Shown: in pieces, positions 27,780 to 37,626 of the stretch | How positions within the stretch are numbered: the first letter of the stretch is position 1 | Layout: each line of letters starts with the position of its first letter | DNA from: Clostridiales bacterium | GTDB lineage: Bacteria; Bacillota; Clostridia; Caldicoprobacterales; DTU083 | Assembly: GCA_012512335.1 (NCBI GenBank) | Contig: JAAZEK010000197.1 | Span: 1 to 38,325, forward strand | Reading direction: 5' to 3' | Length of the DNA: 38,325 nucleotides | Translations under genes and position numbers: made by a program | The notes under the pieces: model-generated | Seen by the model: the letters and a program-made list of their open reading frames with translations, nothing else | Told to the model about the DNA's origin: nothing | Database searches by the model: none

Positions 27780-29048
27780 ATGGCAAGATATCGAGTCCGG
27801 GGAGGACGAAAGCTGGAAGGAAAAATTAGGGTTGTTGGAGCCAAAAATGCCATTTTACCCATTCTAGCAGCAGTAATCTTAACGCGGAAACCGGTAGTAC
27901 TTTATGATTTCCCCAGTCTTGCAGACGTTGAAAATATGTTGCTGATCTTGCAATCCATTGGTTGTCAAGTGACTAGAGAAAATTCTACCCTGATACTGGA
28001 CCCCTCGGGAATTAACAGTGGGGTGATACCAGACAGGTATGTAAAGGAAATACGTTCCTCAATTGTTGTACTGGGGGCAGTATTGGCTAGGATGAAGAAA
28101 GCGAGAATTACTTATCCGGGAGGCTGCGAAATCGGGCAGCGTCCTATCAACCTGCATTTGCAGGGTTTACGTCAATTGGGGGTTGTTATTGACGAGTCTC
28201 ATGGTTACCTGGAGTGTGAAGCAAGCAATATGATAGGAACCGATATCCATCTTGACTATCCAAGTGTTGGTGCCACTGAAAACATAATGCTAGCAGCAAC
28301 TCAAGCCAAGGGACGGACGAAAATACGAAATGCCGCTAAGGAACCTGAAATCACCGACCTGCAGAATTTTATTAATAGCATGGGTGGAAAGGTTTATGGG
28401 GCTGGTAGCAATACTATAGTAATTGATGGAGTAGAAGACTTCCATGAAACGGAATATACCGTTATCCCCGATCGAATTATTGCTGGTACTTATCTAATAG
28501 CAGCCGCTGTTACAGGAAGTGACTTGGTTGTTGATAATGTAAACCTTGAGCATATCCAAGCTCTAGTAAACAAACTGAGGGAAACTGGATGTGTGGTTAG
28601 GCCACTAAATGGAAACCATACAGGTGCCGTTAGAGTGCAAGCTCCACAGCGACTCAGAGCAGTTGAAAACACGAAAACCTATCCTCATCCAGGTTTCCCA
28701 ACGGATATGCAGGCATTGTTTATGAGTTCTCTAACTGTTGCAAGCGGAACCAGTATCATTACGGAAAATATTTTTGAAAATAGATTCAAGCATGTTCCTG
28801 AGCTTATCAGAATGGGTGCTAGAATTCGAATTGAAGGTAGAATTGCCGTTATTCAAGGAGTTCCTAGGCTGAAGGGAGCGGAGGTAAGCGCTGGAGATCT
28901 ACGAGGAGGCGCAGCATTGGTCCTAGCTGGCCTAAATGCTGAAGGTGAAACCCTGATAGATAACATATATCATATAGGACGTGGTTATGATAAACTGGAT
29001 GAATATTTACGAAGTGTCGGTGCGGACATTGTTCGATTAGAAGATTAA
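27780..29048 (+). CDS. murA: UDP-GlcNAc 1-carboxyvinyltransferase MurA
   Basis: 422 aa; GAKNAILPILAA, PGGCEIGQRPINLHL, PHPGFPTDMQA, DLRGGAALV. Confidence 0.96.
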   Translation: MARYRVRGGRKLEGKIRVVGAKNAILPILAAVILTRKPVVLYDFPSLADVENMLLILQSIGCQVTRENSTLILDPSGINSGVIPDRYVKEIRSSIVVLGAVLARMKKARITYPGGCEIGQRPINLHLQGLRQLGVVIDESHGYLECEASNMIGTDIHLDYPSVGATENIMLAATQAKGRTKIRNAAKEPEITDLQNFINSMGGKVYGAGSNTIVIDGVEDFHETEYTVIPDRIIAGTYLIAAAVTGSDLVVDNVNLEHIQALVNKLRETGCVVRPLNGNHTGAVRVQAPQRLRAVENTKTYPHPGFPTDMQALFMSSLTVASGTSIITENIFENRFKHVPELIRMGARIRIEGRIAVIQGVPRLKGAEVSAGDLRGGAALVLAGLNAEGETLIDNIYHIGRGYDKLDEYLRSVGADIVRLED

Positions 29049-29060
29049 TGAAGGATGCTC

Positions 29061-29100
29061 CGTCATAAGACTTTACTACAAGCCTAAGTTTTATGACGGA
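29061..29100. other. Intergenic hairpin between murA and ftsQ
   Basis: ccgtcataagactt...aagttttatgacgg, 13/14 bp arms, no U-tract. Confidence 0.6.
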
Positions 29101-29165
29101 TAGCTTTATATAAAACAGATGAGGGATTTGTTACCAAAATCATGAATCTCCTGGAGGATAAAACT

Positions 29166-29954
29166 ATGGGTAGAAATGGGACAAGAAGTGGGTTTTACCG
29201 TTTCATGGTTTTGCTGCTTTGTTTGGCAGCGGTTGTATTTATAGGAACGGAAATTTTTCAAGTGGAAAATTGTATAGTTGTAGGTAGTCATACCTTGGAC
29301 GATGATGTTATAATAAATATATCAGGTGTATCCAAGTCAGATAATATCTTTAAAATAGATAAGAAGCTGGTTAAAACCCGGATTGAAAGCAGTGCACCTT
29401 TTCCCAAGGTTCTTGCTGTTTCTATCAAACTACCTGATGAGGTGATTATTTCTATAGAAGAAAGAACTGCTGTGGCACTGATCCCTTACTTAAGCTCTTA
29501 CCTGCTAATAGACGACAGCGGGTTTGTATTGGATATTATTAAGGAGGATAGCATACCAACTCTTCCAATTGTTGAAGGCATACACATCACTCGCCTTAAA
29601 AAAGGAAGCTTGTTGGAGCTAGCAGAAAGCGATAAATATCGATATAAAGTTCTGACTGTAATGCTAGAAGCTGTCACAGAATGGGGATCTGGTGAATTAA
29701 TTAATAGCATTTCCCTTGATAATCCTGATGGGATATCTTTTCTAACGAGGGATGGAATTTCTGTATATATTGGACAGGCAGTAGAGCTGGACAGAAAATT
29801 GGGATGGTTGCATTCGGAAGCATACACGACTGTGCAACAAAGCGATCAGGAGGGTAGCTTGGATGTCAGCGTTCCAGGTAAGGCTGTATTTCACCCTGAT
29901 CCTGTAGAAGAGGAAGAAGAGGAAACCTTGGAAGAAGAAAACACAGATAATTAA
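29166..29954 (+). CDS. ftsQ: FtsQ/DivIB-type division protein (POTRA)
   Basis: N-terminal TM then VENCIVVGSHTLDDDVIINISGV POTRA-like motif; ATG with ctggaggat RBS; acidic C-tail. Confidence 0.85.
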   Translation: MGRNGTRSGFYRFMVLLLCLAAVVFIGTEIFQVENCIVVGSHTLDDDVIINISGVSKSDNIFKIDKKLVKTRIESSAPFPKVLAVSIKLPDEVIISIEERTAVALIPYLSSYLLIDDSGFVLDIIKEDSIPTLPIVEGIHITRLKKGSLLELAESDKYRYKVLTVMLEAVTEWGSGELINSISLDNPDGISFLTRDGISVYIGQAVELDRKLGWLHSEAYTTVQQSDQEGSLDVSVPGKAVFHPDPVEEEEEETLEEENTDN

Positions 29955-29967
29955 ATGAGGTGAAGGA

Positions 29968-30678
29968 TTGAAAACCTTAGGTGGTAAAATCGCTATTACC
30001 TTGGTAAGCATAATATTGGGATTGATGTTAGCATTACAATTTAAAAATGTACAAAATGTAGGTGGAAATGTTTCCTTACAACGCACCCAGGAGCTTACTA
30101 GTCAAATACAAAGAATGAATCAGGACATTCAAAGTCAGGAAAAGCTAATTGTCGAGCTTGAGGGTAGGATTGTTGAGTATGAAAACGCTGCTCAAGATGA
30201 GGGGAAGCTTAATGATGCTATGTATCAGGAATTGGAAAGAGCAAGAATTATAGCTGGATTGACAGAGCTGGAGGGAGCTGGGGTAGTGGTTACCTTAGAT
30301 ATCGTTCCTTATTCAGACTGGGGTGAGTATGGTATTGTTCGAAATGTGTATCATGACGATCTATTAGCATTGATTAACGAACTAAATGCAGCTGGTGCAG
30401 AGGCCTTGGATATCAATGGAGAACGAATTATTGCTACCACTGAAATACGCAGTGCAGGTGATTATATCGTTATTAACACCAACCGTTATTCGACTCCTTT
30501 TGAGATCAAAGCTCTAGGAAATCCAGATACATTAGAGGCGTCCCTGAAATTACTAGGTGGTGTAGCTGACTCCCTTGGAGAAGAGTTGGAGATCTCTATT
30601 CGGCGGGAGGATAAGATTCGAATCCCAAAATTTAGTGGGCCATTGCAATTAGAGTATGCTCTACCTCCCCATTCTTGA
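29968..30678 (+). CDS. DUF881 family protein
   Basis: TM + coiled coil + GAGVVVTLDI...LINELNAAGAEALDINGERI. Confidence 0.85.
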   Translation: MKTLGGKIAITLVSIILGLMLALQFKNVQNVGGNVSLQRTQELTSQIQRMNQDIQSQEKLIVELEGRIVEYENAAQDEGKLNDAMYQELERARIIAGLTELEGAGVVVTLDIVPYSDWGEYGIVRNVYHDDLLALINELNAAGAEALDINGERIIATTEIRSAGDYIVINTNRYSTPFEIKALGNPDTLEASLKLLGGVADSLGEELEISIRREDKIRIPKFSGPLQLEYALPPHS

Positions 30679-30715
30679 TAACATCGACGTATGTGATAGC
30701 TTGAGAGGAGCCGGA

Positions 30716-31462
30716 ATGAATAAACAAAACCAAGCAGTTTGGATGCTCACTCTTGTCTGTGTTTTTCTCGGTTTTTTTGCAGTCCATGCATTTAACAGAA
30801 CCCAGTCCAAGGAGAAAATTGTTAATATTGCTTCCTTGCAGAATATTGAAGAGCTTCTTAATCAAAAAAAACTGTTAGATAATAAAAAAATGGAACTAGA
30901 ACGGATAATTACACAGCAAGAAAGCAAGTTAAAGGAATATGAGAATAAAGCTGGCCAGACTAGTACACAGCTGCAGCAGCTACAGATAGAAATAGAGGAA
31001 ACAAAGCTAAAAGCAGGGTTGATGCCTGTACAAGGGCCAGGAGTAGAGATTGTATTAAATGATAGGAAACGAGATTCAGTTTTAACTGATAACCCCAACT
31101 TGCTTAGCTATTTTATAGTCCATGATAGTGATATGCTTAATGTTATAAATGAGCTAAGAGGGGCTGGGGCAGAGGCTATTGCAGTAAATGGGACAAGAAT
31201 TGTAGCAAGCTCCCGTATAAGCTGTGGCGGGCCTACCATTAATGTAGGTAAATATGAACGATTTGCACCACCATTTATTATCCAGGCTATTGGAAACCCA
31301 GATAATCTTCTAGGAGCTTTTCGAGAAGAAAATAGTATATATCATGATTTGATTGCCTGGGGACTGGAATTTCAGATTAAGAAGCTAAATAGTATTGAAA
31401 TCCCTCGCTACTTTGGGGATACAAACTATACACATGCAAGATTAGTTCAGGAGGATGAGTAA
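30716..31462 (+). CDS. DUF881 family protein (paralog)
   Basis: Same architecture; VINELRGAGAEAIAVNGTRI, FIIQAIGNPDNL; ATG 30716 preceded by gaggag. Confidence 0.85.
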   Translation: MNKQNQAVWMLTLVCVFLGFFAVHAFNRTQSKEKIVNIASLQNIEELLNQKKLLDNKKMELERIITQQESKLKEYENKAGQTSTQLQQLQIEIEETKLKAGLMPVQGPGVEIVLNDRKRDSVLTDNPNLLSYFIVHDSDMLNVINELRGAGAEAIAVNGTRIVASSRISCGGPTINVGKYERFAPPFIIQAIGNPDNLLGAFREENSIYHDLIAWGLEFQIKKLNSIEIPRYFGDTNYTHARLVQEDE

Positions 31463-31823
31463 AATGTTGTTGCCGCTCATTGGTATAATGATTGGGATTT
31501 TTCTTGGAATGATGCTGCCTATTGATATTCCTACAGCATATTCTTCATACATGTCCATTGCAGTTTTGGCAGCTCTGGATTCTGTATTTGGGGGAATTCG
31601 ATCGACCTTAGAAAAACAATTTGAAGCTGATGTCTTTATTTCGGGATTTTTTGGTAATGCAGTTCTAGCTGCTGGCTTAACGTATCTTGGAGAACGCTTG
31701 GATGTTCCTATATATTTATGTGCCATATTCGTCTTCGGATATCGTCTATTTAACAATTTCGCCTTAATTAGAAGGCATTTTCTTGGGCTTCTTCGAAAAA
31801 AATCCTATTTAGAGGATAATTAG
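31455..31823 (+). CDS. sbp: Small basic family protein (DUF1290)
   Basis: MLLPLIGIMIGIFLGMMLPIDIPTAYSSYMSIAVLAALDSVFGGIRS. Confidence 0.9.
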   Translation: MSKMLLPLIGIMIGIFLGMMLPIDIPTAYSSYMSIAVLAALDSVFGGIRSTLEKQFEADVFISGFFGNAVLAAGLTYLGERLDVPIYLCAIFVFGYRLFNNFALIRRHFLGLLRKKSYLEDN

Positions 31824-31899
31824 GGCAAATAATGTTTTATCTTTACATGGATTTGTGATAACATAGTAAAAAGATTATATATGAAGTGAGGTTCCTATT

Positions 31900-33090
31900 T
31901 TGAAAGATACAGTAACAGCCATAGATATAGGCACCACCAAGGTGGCAGTACTGTTATGCCAAAGGAGCTATAACGACAATCTGGGCTTGTCTGGATTTGG
32001 CCAAGTAGCTTATGAGAAAGCACAAAATGACGAATGGAAATCCGATAAGGTATTAGTACCTTCATTGAAAACGGCTTTAGGACAAGCTAGCAAAATGGCT
32101 GGTGTCAAAGTTAGCAATTGCACTGTGGGTATCCCAAGTGAGTATTGTGGGCTGGTTTCAAATCGCGGGGAGATAAGCTTGGATAAGCCTATAACCCGCC
32201 AGGATACTATGAGTCTGCGAAAGCAAGTTGCTAATTATTCGCTGCCCGCTCCCTGGAAGATTAGTGATGTTATATATGGTAACTATTTGGTGGATGGCAT
32301 GCCAGTAAGCAATCCCGTGGGACTTTCATGCAAAACACTGGAACTAGAGGCCAATATAATCTGCATCGACACTGAATTTATCAGGCAGATTACTCATGCC
32401 CTGAATTCGCTGCAAATTAATGTAGAAAGCTGGCTCCCAGTCCCAATTGTTAGCGCTAAGGCTCTACTAACGGATGAAGAGAGACAAAAGGGTACCTTGT
32501 TTATAGACGTTGGTGGGGAGTCCATCGACCTGACTATTTACAAGGAAAACATCCCCGTATTTCTTGACTGGATTCCCCTTGGTGGAAATGCCATTACTCG
32601 AGACATTGCAACCAGCGTTAAGGTTTCCTATGAAGAAGCAGAAAAGCTGAAGCGCTTTTGCGTTCTGGGACTAGCCTTACGAGATGATCCTGAAGCAGCT
32701 GAAATGAATCTTCCCATACGAGAAGGGAAAGAGATATTCAATGTTCCAATGGAACTTCTCCAAAGGGTTGTGGAAGCTAGAGCAGACGAAATGTTGGATT
32801 TAGTGGAAAAACGAATTGCAGATGAAGGCTTAAAGGACAGCTATAATAGTATAATTCTTACAGGCGGAGGCTTAGCTCTGTTTCGTGGAATACGGGAGTT
32901 TGCTTTCAAGAAGATGAATGTTCCTATAAGCTTAGGTGTTCCTGATGTAATAGGCTTATCTGGACCAACGCATTCAGCAGTATATGCTATAGGGCTTGCA
33001 GGTCTTAACAATAATGAATCAGCTTCTGTTACGACTAGTAAAGTGCTTAAAGCCCTTATTAGGAAAATTAAAGAAAAATTAAAGTTATGA
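31900..33090 (+). CDS. ftsA: FtsA-like actin-fold cell division protein
   Basis: AIDIGTTKVAVLLC, LFIDVGGESIDLTIY, ILTGGGLALFRGI; C-terminal amphipathic LKALIRKIKEKLKL; adjacent to ftsZ. Confidence 0.85.
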   Translation: MKDTVTAIDIGTTKVAVLLCQRSYNDNLGLSGFGQVAYEKAQNDEWKSDKVLVPSLKTALGQASKMAGVKVSNCTVGIPSEYCGLVSNRGEISLDKPITRQDTMSLRKQVANYSLPAPWKISDVIYGNYLVDGMPVSNPVGLSCKTLELEANIICIDTEFIRQITHALNSLQINVESWLPVPIVSAKALLTDEERQKGTLFIDVGGESIDLTIYKENIPVFLDWIPLGGNAITRDIATSVKVSYEEAEKLKRFCVLGLALRDDPEAAEMNLPIREGKEIFNVPMELLQRVVEARADEMLDLVEKRIADEGLKDSYNSIILTGGGLALFRGIREFAFKKMNVPISLGVPDVIGLSGPTHSAVYAIGLAGLNNNESASVTTSKVLKALIRKIKEKLKL

Positions 33091-33124
33091 TAAAAATTCT
33101 CAATAAACAAGAGGAGGGTATGGC

Positions 33125-34207
33125 GTGTTGGAATTTGATATCGACAATGATCAATTTGCGCAAATAAAGGTAGTTGGAATCGGGGGAGCCGGTAATAATG
33201 CTATTAACCGGATGATACTAGAAGGTATGAAGGGTGTAGATTTTATTTCGGTGAACACCGATAAACAGGCTTTATATCTCTCACAGTCAACTCAAAAGAT
33301 TCAAATAGGAGAGAAGCTAACAAAAGGCCTTGGTGCAGGAGCTAATCCTGAAATTGGTGAGAAAGCTGCAGAAGAAAGCCGAGAAGAGATTGCACAATCC
33401 CTTAAAGGCGCCGATATGGTTTTTATCACTGCTGGAATGGGCGGGGGCACAGGCACTGGTGCAGCGCCAATAGTAGCAGAGCTAGCTAAGGAGCTGGGGA
33501 TATTGACTGTTGGTGTTGTCACCAGACCCTTCCTTTTTGAAGGTCGTCAAAGATCCATAAACTCGGAAAAGGGTATAGCCATGCTAAAGGACAAGGTAGA
33601 CACCTTGATTACCATACCCAATGACAGACTTTTACAGGTAGTTGAAAAACGTACTTCCATGCTGGAAGCCTTTAAAGTTGCTGATGACGTACTACGTCAA
33701 GGTGTACAGGGTATATCAGACCTGATTGCTGTACCTGGCCTGGTCAACCTTGACTTTGCTGATGTTCGTACGATCATGCGTGAAAAAGGCTTAGCACATA
33801 TGGGTATTGGTAAAGGTAGTGGCGACAATCGCGCAACTGATGCAGCCAAGCAGGCGATTCAAAGTCCATTGCTGGAAACCACAATTGAAGGAGCCAGAGG
33901 TGTTTTGCTCAACATCACAGGTGGACCGAATTTGGGGCTGTTCGAAGTCAATGAAGCTGCTGAGCTTATTGCAGAAGCTGCTGATCCAGAAGCAAATATC
34001 ATATTTGGTGCAGTAATTGATGAGGACTTACAAGATGAAATCCGTATCATCGTTATTGCCACTGGCTTCCAACATCAAAAGGAAAAACAGGAACGTAAGC
34101 AGGTAAGCAAGGTTATTGAATCAGTAAAGTCAGCTGTTACTACTGAGAATGAACAATCCGATGATCTAGACATTCCAACCTTCCTCAGAAGAAATCGCTT
34201 AAAGTAA
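33125..34207 (+). CDS. ftsZ: Cell division protein FtsZ
   Basis: [25 protein letters not shown] tubulin signature, C-terminal [13 protein letters not shown]. Confidence 0.99.
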   Translation: MLEFDIDNDQFAQIKVVGIGGAGNNAINRMILEGMKGVDFISVNTDKQALYLSQSTQKIQIGEKLTKGLGAGANPEIGEKAAEESREEIAQSLKGADMVFITAGMGGGTGTGAAPIVAELAKELGILTVGVVTRPFLFEGRQRSINSEKGIAMLKDKVDTLITIPNDRLLQVVEKRTSMLEAFKVADDVLRQGVQGISDLIAVPGLVNLDFADVRTIMREKGLAHMGIGKGSGDNRATDAAKQAIQSPLLETTIEGARGVLLNITGGPNLGLFEVNEAAELIAEAADPEANIIFGAVIDEDLQDEIRIIVIATGFQHQKEKQERKQVSKVIESVKSAVTTENEQSDDLDIPTFLRRNRLK

Positions 34208-34236
34208 TCATATAGTATAATCGTTTTAGAAATTAA

Positions 34237-34278
34237 AACAAAGGCTTATATCGAAGCAATTATTATGAAGCCTTTGTT
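34237..34278. other. Hairpin 1 downstream of ftsZ
   Basis: aacaaaggctt...aagcctttgtt, 11-bp perfect arms. Confidence 0.6.
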
Positions 34279-34337
34279 GAAATACCTTTAACGGAAAGTG
34301 TATTATAAGGAAATCTATACTTTCCTAGGCATTATTA

Positions 34338-34378
34338 AATAACGACAATAAAGTACCTTTATTGTCGTTATTTTTTTG
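34338..34378 (+). terminator. Strong rho-independent terminator after ftsZ
   Basis: aaataacgacaataaag-tac-ctttattgtcgttattttttt, 17-bp perfect stem plus T-run. Confidence 0.93.
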
Positions 34379-34477
34379 GTTTTGCACACATGGTTCTACA
34401 AGATTCTCTTTTTGAATATGTTAATATGAATACAATAATTAAAAAGGACAGTGAGTGGACAAAAGGTAGGGGTAGGG

Positions 34478-35374
34478 GTGGAGTACCGATTTTTGGATGT
34501 CATTTGGTTGGATAATCTGCTGGTTAATTTTGTGGTACTGTGGCTCACATGGAAGATATCTGGAAACAATGCTCCCATGTGGCGCTTATGGTGCTCTGCC
34601 TGCATCGGAGCTTGTTACACTATATTGCTAATTCTACCTGGTTTTTCTGTGCTATCTACTTTTATACTTAAGATAATGCTGTCTTTGGCAATGCTGGCTG
34701 TTGGATTTCGGATATCTTCCTTTTCGGCAGGACTGAAATTGCTGGGCTATTTTTATGGTATCACTTTTCTGATGGGAGGGGCTGCTTTTGGCTTTTATTA
34801 TTTTTTTAATGCCGATATTCATGTAAGCCAGGGTATGTTTCTCATCAAAGACTTCCCCATAAAAATAATAATTTACTCCATGGCTTTTATTATCATGCTA
34901 TACCGGTGGCTGTGGCCTTTATTGCAGCTTAGAATAAACCATCATCAGCTGGTTTATAAAGTTAAGATACACTTTGGAGATGACAGTGTGATTTTAGATG
35001 GGTTTCTAGATACAGGAAACGAGTTGGCGGATCCTATATCTGGCCGTCCAGTAATGGTGGTGGAATTTGATTCAATAAGGATTATACTTCCAGCTGAAAT
35101 AGAAAAAATATATAAGGAAGGTAAAGAACAACAATTGGACTATGTGACTGAGATTTTATCAGAGTCCACATGGATTAATCGTTTCTTTATAGTGCCATAT
35201 AGCACCCTGAATACTAGTAATGATTATCTTTTAGCCTTTAGACCAGATAGTATTGAGATTCTTACAGAAGGAAGCTGGTTGGAAACCAAACAATCCCTGG
35301 TGGGAATCCGCAACCGTAAACTATCCACTGACGATGAGTATCATGCTTTAATTCAACCACAAATAATCCCATAG
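34478..35374 (+). CDS. spoIIGA: Sigma-E processing peptidase SpoIIGA
   Basis: Five TM N-terminus, aspartic protease motif LDGFLDTGNELADPISGRPVMV; immediately before sigE. Start GTG 34478 or 34451. Confidence 0.9.
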   Translation: MEYRFLDVIWLDNLLVNFVVLWLTWKISGNNAPMWRLWCSACIGACYTILLILPGFSVLSTFILKIMLSLAMLAVGFRISSFSAGLKLLGYFYGITFLMGGAAFGFYYFFNADIHVSQGMFLIKDFPIKIIIYSMAFIIMLYRWLWPLLQLRINHHQLVYKVKIHFGDDSVILDGFLDTGNELADPISGRPVMVVEFDSIRIILPAEIEKIYKEGKEQQLDYVTEILSESTWINRFFIVPYSTLNTSNDYLLAFRPDSIEILTEGSWLETKQSLVGIRNRKLSTDDEYHALIQPQIIP

Positions 35375-35389
35375 CAGGAGGTAAAATAT

Positions 35390-36121
35390 ATGTCTTTGTT
35401 TAATAAGCTAAAGATGCACTACCAGGTTCTCCGAATTAAAATTATCAGCAAGCTCCAATTTGTAAAGGCAAGGTTTATCTACTACATAAGTGGCAATGAA
35501 GCCCTCCCACCGCCCTTGTCTACCGAGGAGGAGGTAAGTCTTATTTCAAGGCTGGACCAGGGGGATCTTTCAGTTAAAGGCACTTTGATTGAAAGAAATC
35601 TTCGCTTGGTTGTTTATATTGCCAGAAAGTTTGAAAATACGGGAGTAGGGGTAGAGGATTTAATATCCATAGGCACCATAGGCTTGATTAAGGCAGTTAA
35701 CACCTTCGACCCTTCTAAAAAAATTAAATTGGCTACCTATGCTTCCAGATGTATAGAAAATGAAATTCTTATGTATCTTCGTAGAAATGGGAAGGTGAAA
35801 TCTGAGGTTTCATTTGATGAACCATTGAACATAGATTGGGACGGTAATGAATTGTTGCTCTCGGATATTTTAGGCACGGAAAATGATTTGGTAACCAAAT
35901 ACATAGAGGATGAGGTTGATAAGGAGCTTCTGTACTTAGCTATGGATCATCTTACCCAAAGGGAAAGATGCATAATCGAGCTGAGATTTGGACTCAAAGA
36001 CGGCTCAGAGAAAACTCAAAAAGAAGTAGCAGATTTGTTGGGAATTTCCCAATCATATATTTCTCGCTTGGAAAAACGTATTATAAAACGTTTGAAAAAG
36101 GAAATAAGTCGAATGCTATAA
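35390..36121 (+). CDS. sigE: RNA polymerase sporulation sigma factor SigE (pro-sigma-E)
   Basis: Sigma-70 region 2 [41 protein letters not shown]-terminal pro-sequence; follows spoIIGA. Confidence 0.95.
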   Translation: MSLFNKLKMHYQVLRIKIISKLQFVKARFIYYISGNEALPPPLSTEEEVSLISRLDQGDLSVKGTLIERNLRLVVYIARKFENTGVGVEDLISIGTIGLIKAVNTFDPSKKIKLATYASRCIENEILMYLRRNGKVKSEVSFDEPLNIDWDGNELLLSDILGTENDLVTKYIEDEVDKELLYLAMDHLTQRERCIIELRFGLKDGSEKTQKEVADLLGISQSYISRLEKRIIKRLKKEISRML

Positions 36122-36206
36122 GCGAATAAATTACTCCATCTGAGGCAATACTTTCTTTAAGAAGGACATCCTGTTTTTCACAGGATCAGGGATGGAGGGA
36201 AAATGC

Positions 36207-36980
36207 ATGCACACGAATAAAGTGGAAATTTGTGGCGTAAACACATCGCAGCTTCCTGTCCTTACAAATGAGGAAATGATGAAGCTATTTTCGCGAATGC
36301 ATGCCGGAGACGAAAGTGCAAGACAAGAGTTTATACAGGGAAATCTGCGATTGGTGCTCAGTGTGATTCAGCGATTCAATAATAGGGGCGAGTCTGTAGA
36401 CGACTTGTTTCAGGTTGGTTGCATTGGCTTGATTAAGGCTATTGACAATTTTGATACGTCTCATAATGTTCGATTTTCTACCTATGCAGTACCGATGATC
36501 ATCGGGGAAATTCGAAGATATCTTCGAGATAATAATTCTATAAGGGTTAGCCGCTCTCTTAGAGATATAGCTTATAAGGCATTGCAGGTTAGAGAACAAT
36601 TAATTTTCAAGAATTCCAAGGAGCCAACAGTATCAGAGATTGCTAAAGCATTAGAAATGCCTAGGGAAGAAGTCGTGTTTGCCCTGGACGCAATTCAAGA
36701 TCCAATTTCATTGTTTGAACCTATCTATCATGATGGCGGTGATGCCATATTTGTAATGGATCAAATCCAAGATGAAAAGACTCAGGATGAAACTTGGTTG
36801 GAGGGAATTGCCTTAAAAGAGGCCATGAAGAAGCTAAACGATCGGGAAAAACTGATACTCACCTTAAGGTTCTTTGATGGAAGAACTCAAATGGAGGTAG
36901 CCGAGGAAATCGGTATCTCTCAAGCACAAGTATCAAGACTTGAAAAGACAGCTTTAAATCATATGCGCAAATATATTTGA
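36207..36980 (+). CDS. sigG: RNA polymerase sporulation sigma factor SigG
   Basis: NKVEICGVNTSQLPVLTNEEM, DLFQVGCIGLIKAIDNFD, ISQAQVSRLEKTAL. Confidence 0.95.
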   Translation: MHTNKVEICGVNTSQLPVLTNEEMMKLFSRMHAGDESARQEFIQGNLRLVLSVIQRFNNRGESVDDLFQVGCIGLIKAIDNFDTSHNVRFSTYAVPMIIGEIRRYLRDNNSIRVSRSLRDIAYKALQVREQLIFKNSKEPTVSEIAKALEMPREEVVFALDAIQDPISLFEPIYHDGGDAIFVMDQIQDEKTQDETWLEGIALKEAMKKLNDREKLILTLRFFDGRTQMEVAEEIGISQAQVSRLEKTALNHMRKYI

Positions 36981-37038
36981 CCTAATCCTCGTCATTTTTT
37001 CTCTTCTAGCTTAATAAGATAGAAGGAGAAGATTAGTT

Positions 37039-37261
37039 ACTGCTCATAACTAGGGAAAATAAAAAATATATTTCACTCACTGTTGCGCTCACGAATCAAT
37101 CTAGAGCTCATCTCAGCTGAAAATCCTACAACTTCCAAACTCACTGCGTTCAAACAGTGAAAGTTGCTTAACGGATTTTCTACTGATATTCGCTAAGATT
37201 GATAGTCGTTCCCGCAAAGGTTCGTTGCATATTATTTTTTATTATACAAGACGTGAGCAGT
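37039..37261 (-). mobile_element. MITE-like element copy 4, full length (~223 bp), variant TIR
   Basis: actgctca...tgagcagt TIRs; interior (gaatcaatctagagctcatctcagctgaaaatcctac...tgatattcgctaagattgat) is the reverse complement of copy 3. Confidence 0.88.
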
Positions 37262-37292
37262 AGCGAAGATAGCAGTGGAGCGAGGTGATTAT

Positions 37293-37547
37293 ATGCCAAA
37301 ATCATCGGATTTTAGAACAAAGGAAGTCATAAATGTCCGAGATGGCAGACGTCTAGGTAATATTATTGATATGGAATTTAATTTAAGTGAAGGAAGGATA
37401 ACAGCTATTGTAGTTCCTGGTGCTAGCCGATTCCTAGGCTTACTTAAGGAAGAGGATGATGTAATAATTCCCTGGGATAAGATCAAAAAAATAGGTGACG
37501 ATGTAATACTAGTGGATGTTGCTATTCGAGTTCCTATGCATGGATAG
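37293..37547 (+). CDS. ylmC: YlmC/YmxH family PRC-barrel sporulation protein
   Basis: RTKEVINVRDGRRLGNIIDMEFNLSEGRITAIVVPG; ATG at 37293 with gaggtg RBS. Confidence 0.88.
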   Translation: MPKSSDFRTKEVINVRDGRRLGNIIDMEFNLSEGRITAIVVPGASRFLGLLKEEDDVIIPWDKIKKIGDDVILVDVAIRVPMHG

Positions 37548-37626
37548 TTGATAAACTAATGGACGAAAGTGCAAAATCATAATATAATGGGTACAAACAG
37601 TTCTGGAAGGAGAGGGGTCCCCAAAA

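Noticed and set aside
34381-34440. Spo0A box at spoIIG promoter
   Set aside because: Only an imperfect TTCTACA match and unclear -35/-10 spacing; not strong enough to call.
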